The notes beneath the pieces are model-generated. The model was not told where the DNA came from and ran no database searches. It saw only the letters and a list, made by a program, of their open reading frames with translations. The position numbers were made by a program, and so were the translations under genes. From Spisula solida (Eukaryota > Mollusca > Bivalvia > Venerida > Mactridae), in assembly GCA_947247005.1 (NCBI GenBank), contig OX365956.1:14714089-14778088 (forward strand): a DNA stretch of 64,000 nt, written 5' to 3'. Shown one piece after another: positions 12,110 through 23,604 of this stretch (its first letter is position 1; each line of letters opens with the position of its first letter).

Positions 12110-12990
12110 AGTGTAACTTTAATATTAAATCTAAAAATATCGGTTGATAACCATTACAACATAATCGACTCTCCGTATCTATAACAATATTGATATTATC
12201 GGATAATACAGTCGTTTTATTGAATAACAAATATTCCTATGTTGCTGATTGCCTAACATGCTAATGACTTTTACCGATATCATCATATTCAATTACTCTA
12301 TTCATAACATATGTATATAGTCAAATGTTTCTACGCATAATTTCGTTTTTATTATACTTTTCATAAAAAATTTTTAAACAATATTTACAACATAAACCGA
12401 TTATCCTTACAATGATATTATTGCTATCTTTTCTGATATTAAACAAGTCGTTTTATGAATAAAATCATAATTATATATGTGCCTTCTGATTTCCTAAAAA
12501 AATACCGGCTATCGACTTAGCGTAACAATATCGTTAAAAATAACAATAGAACAAAGACTCCAAAGTAACCGATCTTCCTCAACTAACCGATCTTCCTCAA
12601 CTTCTGATATTATAGACAGTCGTTTCAAAATACATTCATATGCCTTCTGATTTCTAATAAATACTGGCCTTCGACTTCTTATATAATATGTCTCTACTAC
12701 TAATTATGTTCTCATAACATTTATCTCAACACAACAATAACACACCGACCCTCGTATCTAAACTCCAATATTATAATAGTCGTTTATATTGAATAAAACT
12801 TATTCATATGCAACTTATTTGCTCTCGACTTCTATATAATACTTAATATCTCGACAATATACTCAAAAATTCTTACAAATAATTATGTTCGCATAATATC
12901 TATTTGTAGACATCGGTCAACAACCGTAAAACCATAATACACACCCGACTCTCTTACTGAATAATCATATCAACATTATTGACTATTACA
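12110..12990. repeat. Degenerate ~165-230-bp tandem array in LTR element
   Basis: A motif series recurs about five times (near 12160, 12395, 12580, 12740, 12935): a CCGAC-type word, a CAATATTAT-like word, CAGTCGTTT, TGAATAAAA, ATTCATATGC, CTGATTTCTAA and TCGACTTCT. Copies are strongly diverged and spacing varies from about 165 to 230 bp. The array is AT-rich and lies in the presumed 5' leader half of the minus-strand element. Confidence 0.65.
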
Positions 12991-13500
12991 ACATGTTATA
13001 CTCACTATTTCAAGTCTATACATTTGATACATTAATTAAATTTCAATTTTTTATATAACAACACTGCATTAATATTTACAATTTACAACATGAAGTCTAT
13101 GCACGACGTACAGGTATTGACAACTTGACATGATAAAATTTTAATTAGTAACTATCAATTTCAGTTACGTATTTCAACTTTATATTAAATGAATGATTTT
13201 TTTTTTGACATTTTAACATTTTTCCTTTTTATACTTAATTTTGTCATTTATATTCATTAATAAGCCTAAAATAGTCTGCATAAGTAACTAAGTATATGTT
13301 CTTTCCATTTAATCCATGATTTATATTGATCATATTCTAAGATCACCCTTGCGACACCCTGGTAACTTACAGCTTTTAAAACATTTGCCATAATTAAAAA
13401 TTGATTATTTACTACACTTGTAAGCAAAAAGAAATTTACAAACATTCACTCACCTTTCTGATCGTATAGGATTCGTACTCGCGTGTGCTGGTCACGATCA

Positions 13501-13514
13501 CCAAAAGTTAGCCT
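13501..13514 (-). promoter_or_regulatory. Possible tRNA primer-binding site region
   Basis: Reading the minus strand from the LTR edge, AGGCTAACTT is followed by TGGTGATCGTGACC, which continues past this interval to about 13490. TGG at the start fits pairing with a tRNA CCA end. The 11-nt gap from the LTR is larger than usual, so the call is tentative. Confidence 0.3.
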
Positions 13515-13837
13515 TGTAGCGTAATATGGCTAAAGTAATCACTTAACAGTATAGCAGTTTCAACGTTTTATTCAATACATACGCTCCGGTCTTACTCAGA
13601 GCTCCACTCATGACTCGGCGCTCCAATTCCAACTGATCTTAACACAACTTTGCTTGGGTTATAAAGGGTATATCCAGACATGTATTATACAGAGATCGGT
13701 GTAACCAAATGTTCAAGCTTCCTGGTATTATGTAAGATCATTCCCCACACCACATTAAATGTGTCCAACATACTCAACTGTCAAACCTACAGTGACCCAC
13801 ATGCATGCACATGTCAACATTGACATACAATGTTATA
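13515..13837 (-). repeat. LTR (5' LTR if element is on minus strand)
   Basis: This is the partner of 9406-9728, 323 bp long and identical by eye. It is followed directly by the target duplication ACAG. Confidence 0.95.
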
Positions 13838-14111
13838 ACAGTTCTGATAAGCCCACCCTTACTCAAACATTTGTGCTGCTAAAGACAGCAAGAGAACCAA
13901 CAGTTACCTGGAACTTACTTAAGTAACTATGCGGAGCAACAATGAAGGGATATTTACAAATACCATTTTTAACGACTTGGAGAATTCGACCAGTGTCAAG
14001 ATAAGTGACTGTTTATTCTCCGTATGATCACGCATGTTAATTAAATGTATAATTTATTATGACACTCTATATTAACGTATGTAAAAGGGGTAAACATGGT
14101 TTCGCTCACAC

Positions 14112-14517
14112 ATATCGATCGGCCGATTAATGCTTTAAAATCAAGTTTTACATTTTATAAAACCTTAAAGTATTAACTTTTAAAACAAGCTTTAATGAAC
14201 AAAGTCGATCGAATATTAAATTAATAATTGATGATTTTCGACCGTTGATTGAATTTTTATTTGGTATAAAACGGGATATTTTAAACTTACTTTTACGCGG
14301 AACGGATTCTTACTCGTCGCCGTGGATTTAATAATTAGGGTATCGTGTTGAATGTTGTCTAAAAGAGAGACGTATATCTCTGCTTCATTACAAGCTTTAA
14401 ATATTCAAAATCGGATAATAGATACGAAAATTATGAGGTCTTATATAAAGCAGGGTAGAAATTGACTAGTGCGTTTAACGCTTACCGCGGTAACATTGTA
14501 AATCGGCCGATCGATAT
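14112..14517. mobile_element. Possible MITE with perfect 17-bp inverted ends
   Basis: ATATCGATCGGCCGATT at 14112-14128 is exactly reverse-complemented at 14501-14517. The 406-bp interval is non-coding. No target duplication is evident, so this could be a MITE or a chance palindromic pair; GATC and GGCC words are self-complementary, which favours chance matches. Confidence 0.35.
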
Positions 14518-15855
14518 GTACGTAGAACTATTTCAGTTCCCCCCGCCAGCTATATATAGCATCAATGTTTGTATACAACATAATTAGGTCATCGTCTGCA
14601 ATGTGCAGCGGCGGGGTGATTTACATACGTTACAGTATACGATTGAAAGCCGTGGGAACTATTTTAGATTCCCGCCACCAGTGAGAACATTCTTTGGTAG
14701 TAAAAATATAGTCCGTTGCGGAAGGATTTGCTATAAATATCCTCTAAAAATAAAAGTCTGATATAATTGTTGGTCTTAATATAAGTAAATGTTGGTAATG
14801 TAAACAAATCAGGTCCAATGATACGTGTAACCTGTGTTGCATGCTTGTAATATTGTTCAAATCATAGAACTATTTATTTGCCGAGGCCTAATGCGTTAAA
14901 TTGGTCGTAAGCTGAAAAGTGGTAATATCATTATAGTTTCCAATAATGTATGACTGCTTAAAGTGGGTGTCTGTTTAATACAAGTGGCTACTGATAGAGG
15001 TTCAACTGTATTCATACTAATGTACTGTGACTCTATCTCATTGAATGGTTTGATTCTGTTCAAACAACTAGAACACCCTAACCTCAGATAAGTATTGGTC
15101 AAGTATTATGCTGAAGTTATGAACACATATTGCTAAGGAACACCAACAAACATTTGTAATGTCAGCTGCAATATTATAAAATCACTTATGCTATGGTCTG
15201 TTTATAACTGTTCTGATGTTCTTTTTATGATTTATTGTAATTCTGTATATTTCATCTAAACATACATCATTGCAGAGTCTGTTTACTTTCATTTTTAGAA
15301 ATTGGAACTACAAAGTACATGTATCTGATTATGATTGAGGAGACTAGACTAGCACTTGAAAATGTTCTTTGACAGAATACAGGTACATTTATTAGTGTAA
15401 TATAAATTAATACTAAACTTAGTTTAGAATCCATGTTAGTAGTCTGCATATAAAATATGTTTCTTTCTTCAATTGGGATTTATAAATTGAAATGGACAGC
15501 ACTTTTGTCAAAAGATCCATGACTAAGATTGTTATCATTCTTCTTCAACAAACATTTTGAACCTTTCAATTAACTGTAACATTGTTGGTCTTAGTTTTAA
15601 ATTCACCTCATAAAATTATGATGTTCTATGCTTCTTTGGAACAATTTGGAACAAACTCATTGACAAACATGGGACTTCTTAATTTTAATGACATGTATAT
15701 AAGAAATAATACATGTCTAACTCAGTAACTGTTATGGCTATAATTATTACCTCCCTGAAAATACCTTTTAATTAATCATTGTTTGGAAAGGTAAGTTTGA
15801 ATTGTATGTTTCCATTTTATCAAGGTTTTAATTTCCTTTTCTTTTTGTTTTCCAG
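14518..15855. other. Non-coding stretch (intron in the candidate gene model)
   Basis: No gene or RNA is recognised. A GAACTATTT-CAGTT-CCCGCCA-like word occurs at about 14527 and again, diverged, at about 14653. A pyrimidine-rich tract leads into the acceptor at 15855. Confidence 0.45.
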
Positions 15856-16022
15856 ACTTCAAGACCTCCAAATCATACACGAAAACGGATTTTAAGTTTG
15901 ATATATCTTCTTGGCTACATGGATCATGGACACTTGATCACCATTCTAGCGCATACTACATATCTATTCAAGAACTAATGACTGAATTTCACCAGAAAAA
16001 GTTCATCCGTTATTTTACATAG
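15856..16022 (+). CDS. Candidate terminal exon of a small spliced gene
   Basis: The tract CTTTTTGTTTTCCAG ends at 15855. The following frame, entered in the phase left by the donor at 9180, is open for 55 codons (beginning DFKTSKSYTKTDFKF) to TAG at 16020-16022. The combined product would be 73 residues, hydrophilic, with aromatic residues and lysines and no signal peptide or membrane segment. No family is recognised. It may be the 3' end of a longer gene with other upstream exons, or a chance open frame. Confidence 0.27.
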
Positions 16023-16555
16023 TGTTTAGAATTACCTTAATGAAAAGTTTATATCTGAGTGAAACTTTTAATAAGATGATTCAACTGACTAAACTTTTTA
16101 TGCACCAGTCTCAGCTGGATTTTGATGATTTGTTTGAGAAACAGAATTGGTTCAAAACTGTCACATAAATGAGTTCGGTTTAAACAAAGGTTTTATATAG
16201 ACCATTTTAATGAACTATAGTACAAACCAATTGATTTAGTCCTCAACCCCTCTATCAGCATGATTTAGTAGTTGATTTTTTGTCTACAATTTAATTGCGT
16301 CTGATGTTTAATATGCAGAGAACATTATAAATGCCTACTATAATCTCTAATCAAAATATCTGCGGACATTTGATACATGTATATTCTGTGCAATAAGCTT
16401 GTAAATATATTCATGAATAAAGGTTGAGGATCATGTTAATTTGTTCCAGCTATACCCTAATGTTCAGATGTCATATTTTACAGTTCAGTTTATACATGTA
16501 CACCGATATCCTATCAAACAACTTCACCATTGAATGACTTGCATTGACAAATAAT
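16023..16555. other. Non-coding stretch (3' UTR if the gene model is real)
   Basis: An AATAAA-like hexamer at about 16416-16422 (ATGAATAAAGG) could serve as a polyadenylation signal about 400 bp after the candidate stop. Nothing else is seen. Confidence 0.3.
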
Positions 16556-16556
16556 T

Positions 16557-16880
16557 ATACCCCTACTGAGTACAAGTGTTCAAACTTGTCCGTCTGTCTG
16601 CCGGCCTGTCCCTTTTTAGATTCCAGATGATTACTTAAGTTAAGAATGAGATATTGTGATAAAACTTGCTGTATTGGTAGTTTACGTAAATATGCCGCTC
16701 AAGTTGGAAAGTGGGGATGGTGGGGTCAAGGTCACAGTCAAGGTCACATACTGAAAACAGAAAATCCTTTTCTAGACAATAATTAGTTTAGGAATGAGAT
16801 ATTGTGATGAAACTTGCCGTATAGGCTACCGTAGCTTATGTGAATATGCTGCTCAAGTTCAAAAGTAGGGACAGTGGTTT
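16557..16880. repeat. Degenerate ~155-bp tandem repeat
   Basis: Two diverged copies share GAATGAGATATTGTGATRAAACTTGC (as shorter shared words), AATATGCYGCTCAAGTT and a GGGGAY-GTGG word, at about 16644-16735 and 16792-16880. The left edge carries TACCCCTACTGAGTACAAGT and a GTCCGTCTGTCTGCC run, similar in style to the array at 25180-25770. Confidence 0.6.
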
Positions 16881-17430
16881 ATGTGATGATTAAGCAGCAT
16901 GGTTCCAGTTGTACTTAGTTGTTAAGCCACAATGAAAATGTGGTTCTGTAACAAGACGGTGCTGTTGGGGTATTATTCGTCACCGTCTCATGTGTGGCAT
17001 TTCTAATTTCGCATTTATTATTTCATGTAGGTGTACTGGATGAAATTATTCTAATAAAAAAAAATTCTGTTTCTGTTGTATTTTTTATATTATGACTATT
17101 TTATTTCTTTAATATACCATTTATCAGTAATACATGTAGTAGCATTAGGATTATATAATGAAAATGCATCTCCTTGAGAAGCTGAACGGATAAAGCTAAA
17201 TTAATATAGTTAAAGTGGACCATGGGAAAACTTTTCGACTATGAAAATGGGAATCTACTACATTTAAACCATTTGACTGCATAAGTATGATCATGATAGT
17301 AATTCTGCAGCTAAAATGGCTTTCAGATAGATACAACTACACATGTTTGACATTTTTCACAAATGGTTGCCATGGTATCTGCTGTGAATTATGTCTTTGG
17401 CACTAAAAGTAAACATTAGAATGATGCTTA

Positions 17431-18676
17431 CAGGGTTCCCACAGAGCCGGGAAAACGGGAAAAAGTCGGGAAATCGGTAAAATCGAATCCCGGTCGTGAA
17501 AAGCCGGGAATTTTATCCAAAACTTGCCAAAGTCGGGAAAAAATCGGGAAAGGTGCGAAAGTTCGAAGTACGAACATATTCGGGTACGAAACTACTTCCA
17601 TATAGTAGTTATCATAGCGTGTTATTAAAACGGCACCGTCAAATTGTTTTCCAAAGTGTCTGCATCTTTGGTAAACATTCGTTTTCGTCGAGAAATAGGC
17701 TTCAGTTTAAAACAAACGTTGTATGACCTGTCGTTTATATAATAATAATGAGACATTGAATACAACGGCATCGACAGTCTTCACGTTAGCATCAAACTTC
17801 GCATGAATGATCAGTATCAAGTCTAGTTGTGCATATCCTCGGCACTCATTGGTCATATTAATTGTAAGGGGGTTGTGGCCCTTTGTTTTTTTACACTTAT
17901 AAAGTTTGTCCGCCCTGTTTCTCTGTCACCAATGGTGGGATTTCAACGAATCTTTGCATGAATGATCATTACCAAGTTTAGTTGTGCATATCCTCACCAC
18001 ATGTTGTAGGATTATTTTAAGGGACTTATGGCCCTTGATTTTTTACACTCATAAATATTGTCTACACTTTTCCTTTGTTACCATTGGTTGGATTCATTGA
18101 ACGTTTGCATGGAAAATCAGTACTTAGTCTAGTTGTTTGTCAGAGCACATATAAGTGACTGAGTCAAGCAGTATTTGGGGTATTCATCACATTCACTGAT
18201 TCAGTGATATTTCTTGTATTTATAGTAATCTATAAATTGACTGATTATGAAAATCGAAGTGATATATTTTAAGATGTAATACATCAAATAAGATGCATTT
18301 TATGAATTTCAAAAATGAGTCAATATTTTGGAAAATGAAGCACTTTTTCTGACTTAAATAATGAATTACTTTCAATATTAAACCAAATAAAACTGCGATT
18401 TAAACTTGTTTTCTTGTGATTTTAGCCCTCTATTCTGTAAATTTACAGATTGAACTTTAAGAAATTTCCAGAAATTGTGTACAGATATTCTGTCAATCAG
18501 GGTGTTGACATACTTTATAGAACAGGTCCTGTGTCAATCAAACACTGCTAGACCTGAAATAATATTGATAACGGTCTAGAGTATGACAAACCGAGAACCT
18601 GGAATTCGCCAAGGAAAACCTTGAAAAGTTGAGGAAAAGTTGGGAATTTCATCATTCGAAAATTGTGGGAACCCTG
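17431..18676. mobile_element. hAT-type non-autonomous element
   Basis: The left end reads CAGGGTTCCCACA (17431-17443) and the right end is its reverse complement (18664-18676). CAGGGTTCCCAC is a classic hAT terminal motif. The last five of eight bases flanking each side match (GCTTA), consistent with a diverged 8-bp duplication. Subterminal GCCGGGAAAA and TCGGGAAA words repeat several times at the left end (17447-17550). There is no transposase. The interior holds a roughly 155-bp tandem repeat (17775-18150). Confidence 0.8.
17775..18150. repeat. ~155-bp tandem repeat inside hAT element
   Basis: Three diverged copies share the words TTTGCATGAATGATCA, CTAGTTGTGCATATCCTC, TTATGGCCCTT and TTTTTTACACTYATAAA. 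The copies are of similar length and all in the same orientation. Confidence 0.7.
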
Positions 18677-18934
18677 TCAGCTTAATAAAGGCAATTATAT
18701 TAGATTGTGATGAATCTCTTGTTTATTCAGTAAATTCTAACCATAAGGACATCTAGTACCTTAAAAGGAGGTAACAAATATTAATATTAATTAATAGGCC
18801 CCATCTCAACTTGGACCACACATAGTGCACACAGTCACCATAAATTGTCACCCTAGCGTTGATAATTTTTGGATTATACCAAAATAGTCATGTAACTACT
18901 TCAGTATCCATAGCAACCACATGTTTTGTCAGAA

Positions 18935-19215
18935 TAAAAAATATTTGAGTGTACATGAAATTCTTATAGACTCAATTCCATATACCAAGTTTCATAAACC
19001 TAGCTTGGAAACTGTATGCGTTATGGCAGGATCCCAGATTTTGAAGTATTTTCACTGTTTTCGTACCCATAGCAACCAGAATTAGCAACAAAATAAAAAT
19101 CAATTAGATGTACATAATCTCCTTATTGGCCCTCACTTACATACCAAGTTTCATAAACCTAGCTTGGAAACTGTTCGAGTTATGTCAGGATACAGATTTT
19201 TGACGGATAGAGTGA
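18935..19215. repeat. ~161-bp tandem repeat
   Basis: ATACCAAGTTTCATAAACCT followed by AGCTTGGAAACTGT occurs at about 18980 and again at about 19141. It is preceded each time by CCATAGCAACCA and an AATAAAAAT run. Two to three diverged copies are present. Confidence 0.75.
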
Positions 19216-19406
19216 CAGAAGGTAGGGGCCTAATAAAGCGTATATACATTCTATGAAGAAATTGTGAACCTAATAAATGATACAAATCAATAAGAATATG
19301 TAGTATTTTGCCATAAAGAAGAATAAGTAATGGTACTAGAATGTTTTCCAGCATATTTGACAACTCCGAGCCAATAAACAAACATTTTTGATATTTTTTC
19401 TAAATG

Positions 19407-19420
19407 GTTGCCATGGCAAC
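19407..19420. promoter_or_regulatory. Perfect X-box-like palindrome (RFX consensus)
   Basis: GTTGCCATGGCAAC is a 14-bp perfect palindrome identical to the canonical RFX X-box. Related half or imperfect sites occur nearby (17365, 18904, 19068, 19983) and in other repeats (7498), so it may be a component of repeat families rather than a real promoter element. Confidence 0.4.
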
Positions 19421-20100
19421 AACTTTGAAAGTCATTTTTTGCAATTAAATTGAAATTAAAATGAAATACTACGAACATAGAATGTTTTTATCATGGGAAA
19501 ATAAATGTAAATATAACATTTAAAAAATAATAGCAACTTGTCTTAAGAAAGAGAGGTAAACAAGAATTTACACAGTACATATTTTGGGTCATATTTGGTG
19601 TTTTGTTAAACAAAAGTTTCCGGAGTGCCCAGCGATTTTATTTCATTATATGATAAACCAAGGTTAGGTCTTTCAGAAAATATGCACCACTGTGTCTAGT
19701 TTTGCTGCGTTATAAAATTATATTACTTTAAAAATCGCCGTTTTTAACATTTTTCTACGAAAGTGCCTACTTTTGTAACAACCATTGAATAGTATTTAGT
19801 CAATGTAAAAGTTTGACTATAGTTCATTACGTTTACCTGATAATATCTATATTCAATAATGCAAACTAACTTTTTCTGTATATATTCAGTTTTCCAGCAA
19901 GGGTAGTACAAAACTCGTGTTTTACGGAAAATTTTCTGCTTCAATTAACCCGATTTTGACCAAAAACTTCAACATCCGTTACCATGGTAACCGGAAGTGT
20001 TAGGAATAAAATGAACCTCAATACTTTGTATGTGCATGGATACAACTAAGTCCTGAAAGTTTCAGGAAAATCGGTGACTATGCGTGCCGCAGCCCTTCTA

Positions 20101-20132
20101 TAAAAATTTGGTTTTCTCAGAGAACTGCTCTT
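20101..20132 (-). repeat. Shared element terminus (matches 7353-7388)
   Basis: On the minus strand this reads AAGAGCAGTTCTCTGAGAAA then ACCAAATTTTT, nearly the same as 7353-7388 on the plus strand. Beyond this the flanks diverge, although both sides later contain a CCATRGYAACCGG word. It is likely the end of an old dispersed element; the other ends were not found. Confidence 0.45.
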
Positions 20133-20183
20133 AATATTTGTTAGGATGCTTTTGGCTTTGCTATAAGCTAAAATAAGCCACGG

Positions 20184-20420
20184 TGTCGTAGCATAGTGGT
20201 CCAGCTGCCACCACACATCGAGTTTGTGCTTAGAACATCGGTTCGTGGTAAAATGCACAGTCAAAGACCGATCACGATCAGACCAGCCGAATGTTATGGT
20301 CCCTAGTCAGGAGGCGACATTACTCAGGCTGCGGCACGCGAAATGGTTTCGCATGACTGCACACCGTGTCAGACGAATGCCAGGTGTCAGTGAATTAGTC
20401 AAAAGTACATTATTGCATTA
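20184..20420 (+). repeat. Possible tRNA-derived SINE fragment
   Basis: TAGCATAGTGG at 20189-20199 fits a Pol III box A, and GGTTCGTGG at 20240-20248 is a partial box B. The GC content is higher than in the flanks. The rest, to about 20420, is non-coding with no identified tail. Weak call. Confidence 0.3.
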
Positions 20421-20716
20421 TTCCTTTCATAATGATCAATAAGTACGATTTGAACGAGTTTCGTCGGTTTCGAAATTTATTCGCTAATTAATGGTCTTTA
20501 ACCGTCTTCGTGGGGTTTGATTGATGTGTCGTAGACGCCACACGGGATATATCCTAACAGATTGATGACAATCACCAAAACTGCAATGCTAAATTTGACT
20601 TGAAATCTCAGGCTCACACACTGAGTAATGATATTTTTAAGTGTGGACTCGATGAGATTACTACCTAATCTCTGTAAATTCAGTGGGATATTTTGAAATC
20701 TTATAATACCGCAACA

Positions 20717-21060
20717 CCTGTACTATGATATTACTACTATGTTATGCATGCATGCACTACTTTATAATACTGATTGAATATTCAATTATTGTATTACACT
20801 CAAAATCATGAGAAAATATAGTTTTGAAATATTATAATTATACTTAAATTGTACTATGATATTATATACTGCTATGATATGTATGTATTTATTTCCATAT
20901 AATACAGATTGAATATTCAATTATATTACATTTAAAATATATGTTAAGTATTACTGCAATTGTGCTATGATATTACTGAATTGATATGCAAGTATACGCT
21001 ACTTATTAATACGTAACTGTGTAATATTAAATTGTATTAAACTTAAAGCATGATAAAATG
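20717..21060. repeat. Degenerate AT-rich tandem repeat (~110-130 bp)
   Basis: Three copies share TGTACTATGATATTA, a TATG-TGYATGYA stretch, TTTATAATACTGATTG and the palindrome TGAATATTCA followed by ATTATRTTACA. They start at about 20717, 20850 and 20960. Confidence 0.7.
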
Positions 21061-21564
21061 CATACCGGTACTTACAAATGTATGTACAATCATAGAGTAG
21101 ATATGATTTAATACGACACTTGTTTTCGTGGTAATATACATATAAAGTGACATCAATGTACTCTGGTTCTATAAAATCTCGAGTACAAAATGAAATACAT
21201 AGTTTACATGCTTTATTGTAAGGATTGTATTAAGACGCTGAATGCAAAATGAAATGTTTGATATGTACAATTATGACATGTTTGATATGTATTAATATTA
21301 TGCTAGCAAAGTGATACTATGTACAAACTGAAATGTTTTACGCAATCTTACATTACACTTATTTATGATCATGATCAAATGAAATGTTTGGTATACTATT
21401 ATACGTGTCTTATGATCTATATCATGTTGTACGTGAGAACAAAACAAGAAAAGACTAATACAATGTATTAACACTATTCAAATTAATTTATAAATCGCCT
21501 TGTAAATATTATTGTTTATAAAAAATGATCACTATAATTATGCTATTGAATCATGTTTCTGTAT

Positions 21565-21616
21565 TTTGGGCTTGTACTATTGAAATAAATCTTGTATCTT
21601 ATCTTGTATCTTGTAC
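21565..21616 (+). mobile_element. Retroelement 3' tail with short repeats
   Basis: AAATAAATCTTGTATCTTAT is followed by CTTGTATCTTG. A polyadenylation-like AATAAA running into tandem CTTGTATCTTA units resembles a LINE or SINE terminus. No body is recognised upstream. Confidence 0.35.
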
Positions 21617-22218
21617 ATCTAAAATATAAACTCGGTCATACGGTATGAGACGGGCAACCCCAGCGACATATCATTATAGTTTAAGTTAAGTGTTGCTTGA
21701 AGAGTGGGAAAACACCACACAGAACATTATGTATATCCAATTATGTAATGTATATTGTCATTGAGAAGGATGTGTCACGTGCTTACATCAATACAGCAGG
21801 TTCCTTTACTCGCTATTGAAATTGCGATTTTCATTTACATGGGTCCCTCTGGTAACCATATCATAATTTATTTCAAACTCGCGATGATTACATGAACTTG
21901 ACATTACTCGTTGCGTATAGACTGACGTTTATTCACTCAATGTTAAATGACCATAGATTTACGTTGTCATGTAATATAATTATATTTCATAGGTGGTGCG
22001 TTTTTAAATCGTTTGAGTGTATTCAACAGCTAGTCATTAACACAATTGCACGTGAATGAAAACAAACTACGAACTATATGATTCTATTTTGGGCTTGATT
22101 ATATATCTACCTATGTTTGAGGGTGCAAAATGAAATAATTCCAGGAAAAAGGTGTAGACTGATGAGGTGTTTCCTTTAATTAAACATAGGGTCTGTATAG
22201 ACAGACTAACACTGCTCA
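21617..22218. other. Non-coding stretch
   Basis: Nothing recognised. Confidence 0.4.
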
Positions 22219-22300
22219 AGCGGTTATGTGTTGGGCATTGTCCCTTGTAAATGTGGTATGTGATGGTTTTATGTTGTCTGTTCTCGGCTGGTTAAGTTAG
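22219..22300 (-). repeat. Dispersed repeat D, fragment
   Basis: The stretch contains GTTGGGCATTGT, ATGTTGTCTGTTCTCGGCTG and GTTAAGTTA, matching the interior of the minus-oriented copy at 24430-24677. It lacks the outer GTCNGACAGGG terminus. Confidence 0.55.
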
Positions 22301-22625
22301 TATAAACAATATGTATTTCTTTATAAACATATAAGAACATTCATTTACACATAATAAGGATTGAGTAGAAAGCTAAGCTTATTTATAAACTCGTTCCTTA
22401 TGCATAGCAGGGAATAATTGGTAACTTTATGAAGTTGTAAACAGTGGAAATTATGTACACAAATGATGTTTTTGGGAGGGAAAAGAGTGGAGAGGAGTGT
22501 TTGACAGATTGATAAAGATATAAAAGATGGAGATATATAGATATATAGAGTATATACCAACGGGACGTGTGGTTAGTTCTAAAATATGAGCATGCCTAAA
22601 CATTTTTGTCGATTGATACATTGTG

Positions 22626-22665
22626 CTGGTTAAGTTGAGTGTTGCCTTCCCTGTCCGACTTTATA
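22626..22665 (-). repeat. Dispersed repeat D, terminus only
   Basis: GGTTAAGTTGAGTGTTGCCT then TCCCTGTCCGAC matches the terminus of repeat D seen in full at 24430-24677 and 25906-26152. Confidence 0.7.
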
Positions 22666-22724
22666 TTATTATTCTTTTAAAAATCTGTTGTTTTCCTGAT
22701 CATCAGCATTACAGACTTGGGGTG

Positions 22725-23144
22725 CGTACTTCACGCACATAAATATACCAGATTTATATAGCGCCCTTTTCATGCGAACGCACGTTCAAATGCACTTTAC
22801 CCATGTTGCAGCCACAAGGGCGCAGGTGCATCCTCTACCAGTGCAGCTACAGCATGATCTGACCAGAGGGACAGACTGAGAGAAAGCTCCTGAAGGGAGA
22901 GAGAGCCATTAAATACAGGCATGCGCTGCAGAGGTGCGCCTAACTCTTATTTCGAATAGACAGTCTGGTTCTTTAATGTGCCCGGTGTATAGCACCGATA
23001 CACAGCTGATACTTTGCAGACCACACGGCCAGATATAGCGGGAAATATTATAAATATTTCAGAAATGTCAAATTCCGATGCCAGGGATTGAACCCACGAC
23101 CTCTTGATTGACAGCCCAGTGCGTTACCACTAAGCTAAATCCGC
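22725..23144 (-). mobile_element. tRNA-derived SINE with conserved core
   Basis: Read on the minus strand, it starts at 23144 with GCGGATTTAGCTTAGTGGTA (box A), an anticodon-like loop CTGTCAA, and GTGGGTTCAATCCC (box B). The tRNA-unrelated body contains a core (22953-23003) that starts GTGTATCGGTGCTATACACC and is shared with the plus-strand SINE at 23605. It ends with GGGCGCTATATAAATCTGG and a short inverted repeat. Internal Pol III promoter, core and tail are in the standard SINE order. The length of about 420 bp is within the range of core-SINEs. There is no coding capacity. Confidence 0.85.
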
Positions 23145-23604
23145 TTATATAACACATAATTTATTGATATATTTTGTTTCATGACTTATGATAATCCAAG
23201 CGTGATATATCGCGAGGAAATTTCACCTGGGAGGCATAATTCAACGGAAGCAGATAAAAGCATACTTTACGAGTTAAAATGTATTGCGTATGTACGGAAG
23301 CGTAGAACGGCCACGTGTTACAATGTAACAGATGTCTTGCAATAAATCATTTTGCGTTTTGTCGTACTGACTTAAAACATCTCAGCTCGACTAGTGGTTA
23401 GGTCCCTTATGTATGACACTATGAAGCATTACTATTAACCAACTTCTAAACACCGCATTGATTAACGAATTAACTCACAGTTACAAAATATACCCATCAA
23501 CATGAACATGTATATCGGATCCATCACTAAACGTTTACCCAATGCAATTAACTAATTACATTTAGTATACATGTACTATAAGAAGTAGAGCTTCTGTTCT
23601 ATGT

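Larger units (their letters stand above)
9402..13841 (-). mobile_element. Young, coding-poor LTR retrotransposon
   Basis: The element spans 9406-13837 and is flanked by a 4-bp target duplication ACAG (9402-9405 and 13838-13841). Its two 323-bp LTRs appear identical, which implies recent insertion or gene conversion. I favour the minus strand: reading that way the LTR ends in CA, carries AATAAA (plus-strand 9458-9463) about 60 nt before its end, and 11 nt past the 5' LTR is TGGTGATCGTGACC, a possible tRNA primer-binding site. A TATAAA on the plus strand at about 9551 makes the orientation less than certain. The 3.8-kb interior shows no gag, protease, reverse transcriptase or integrase, so it is probably a non-autonomous (LARD-like) element mobilised in trans. 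Confidence 0.85.
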
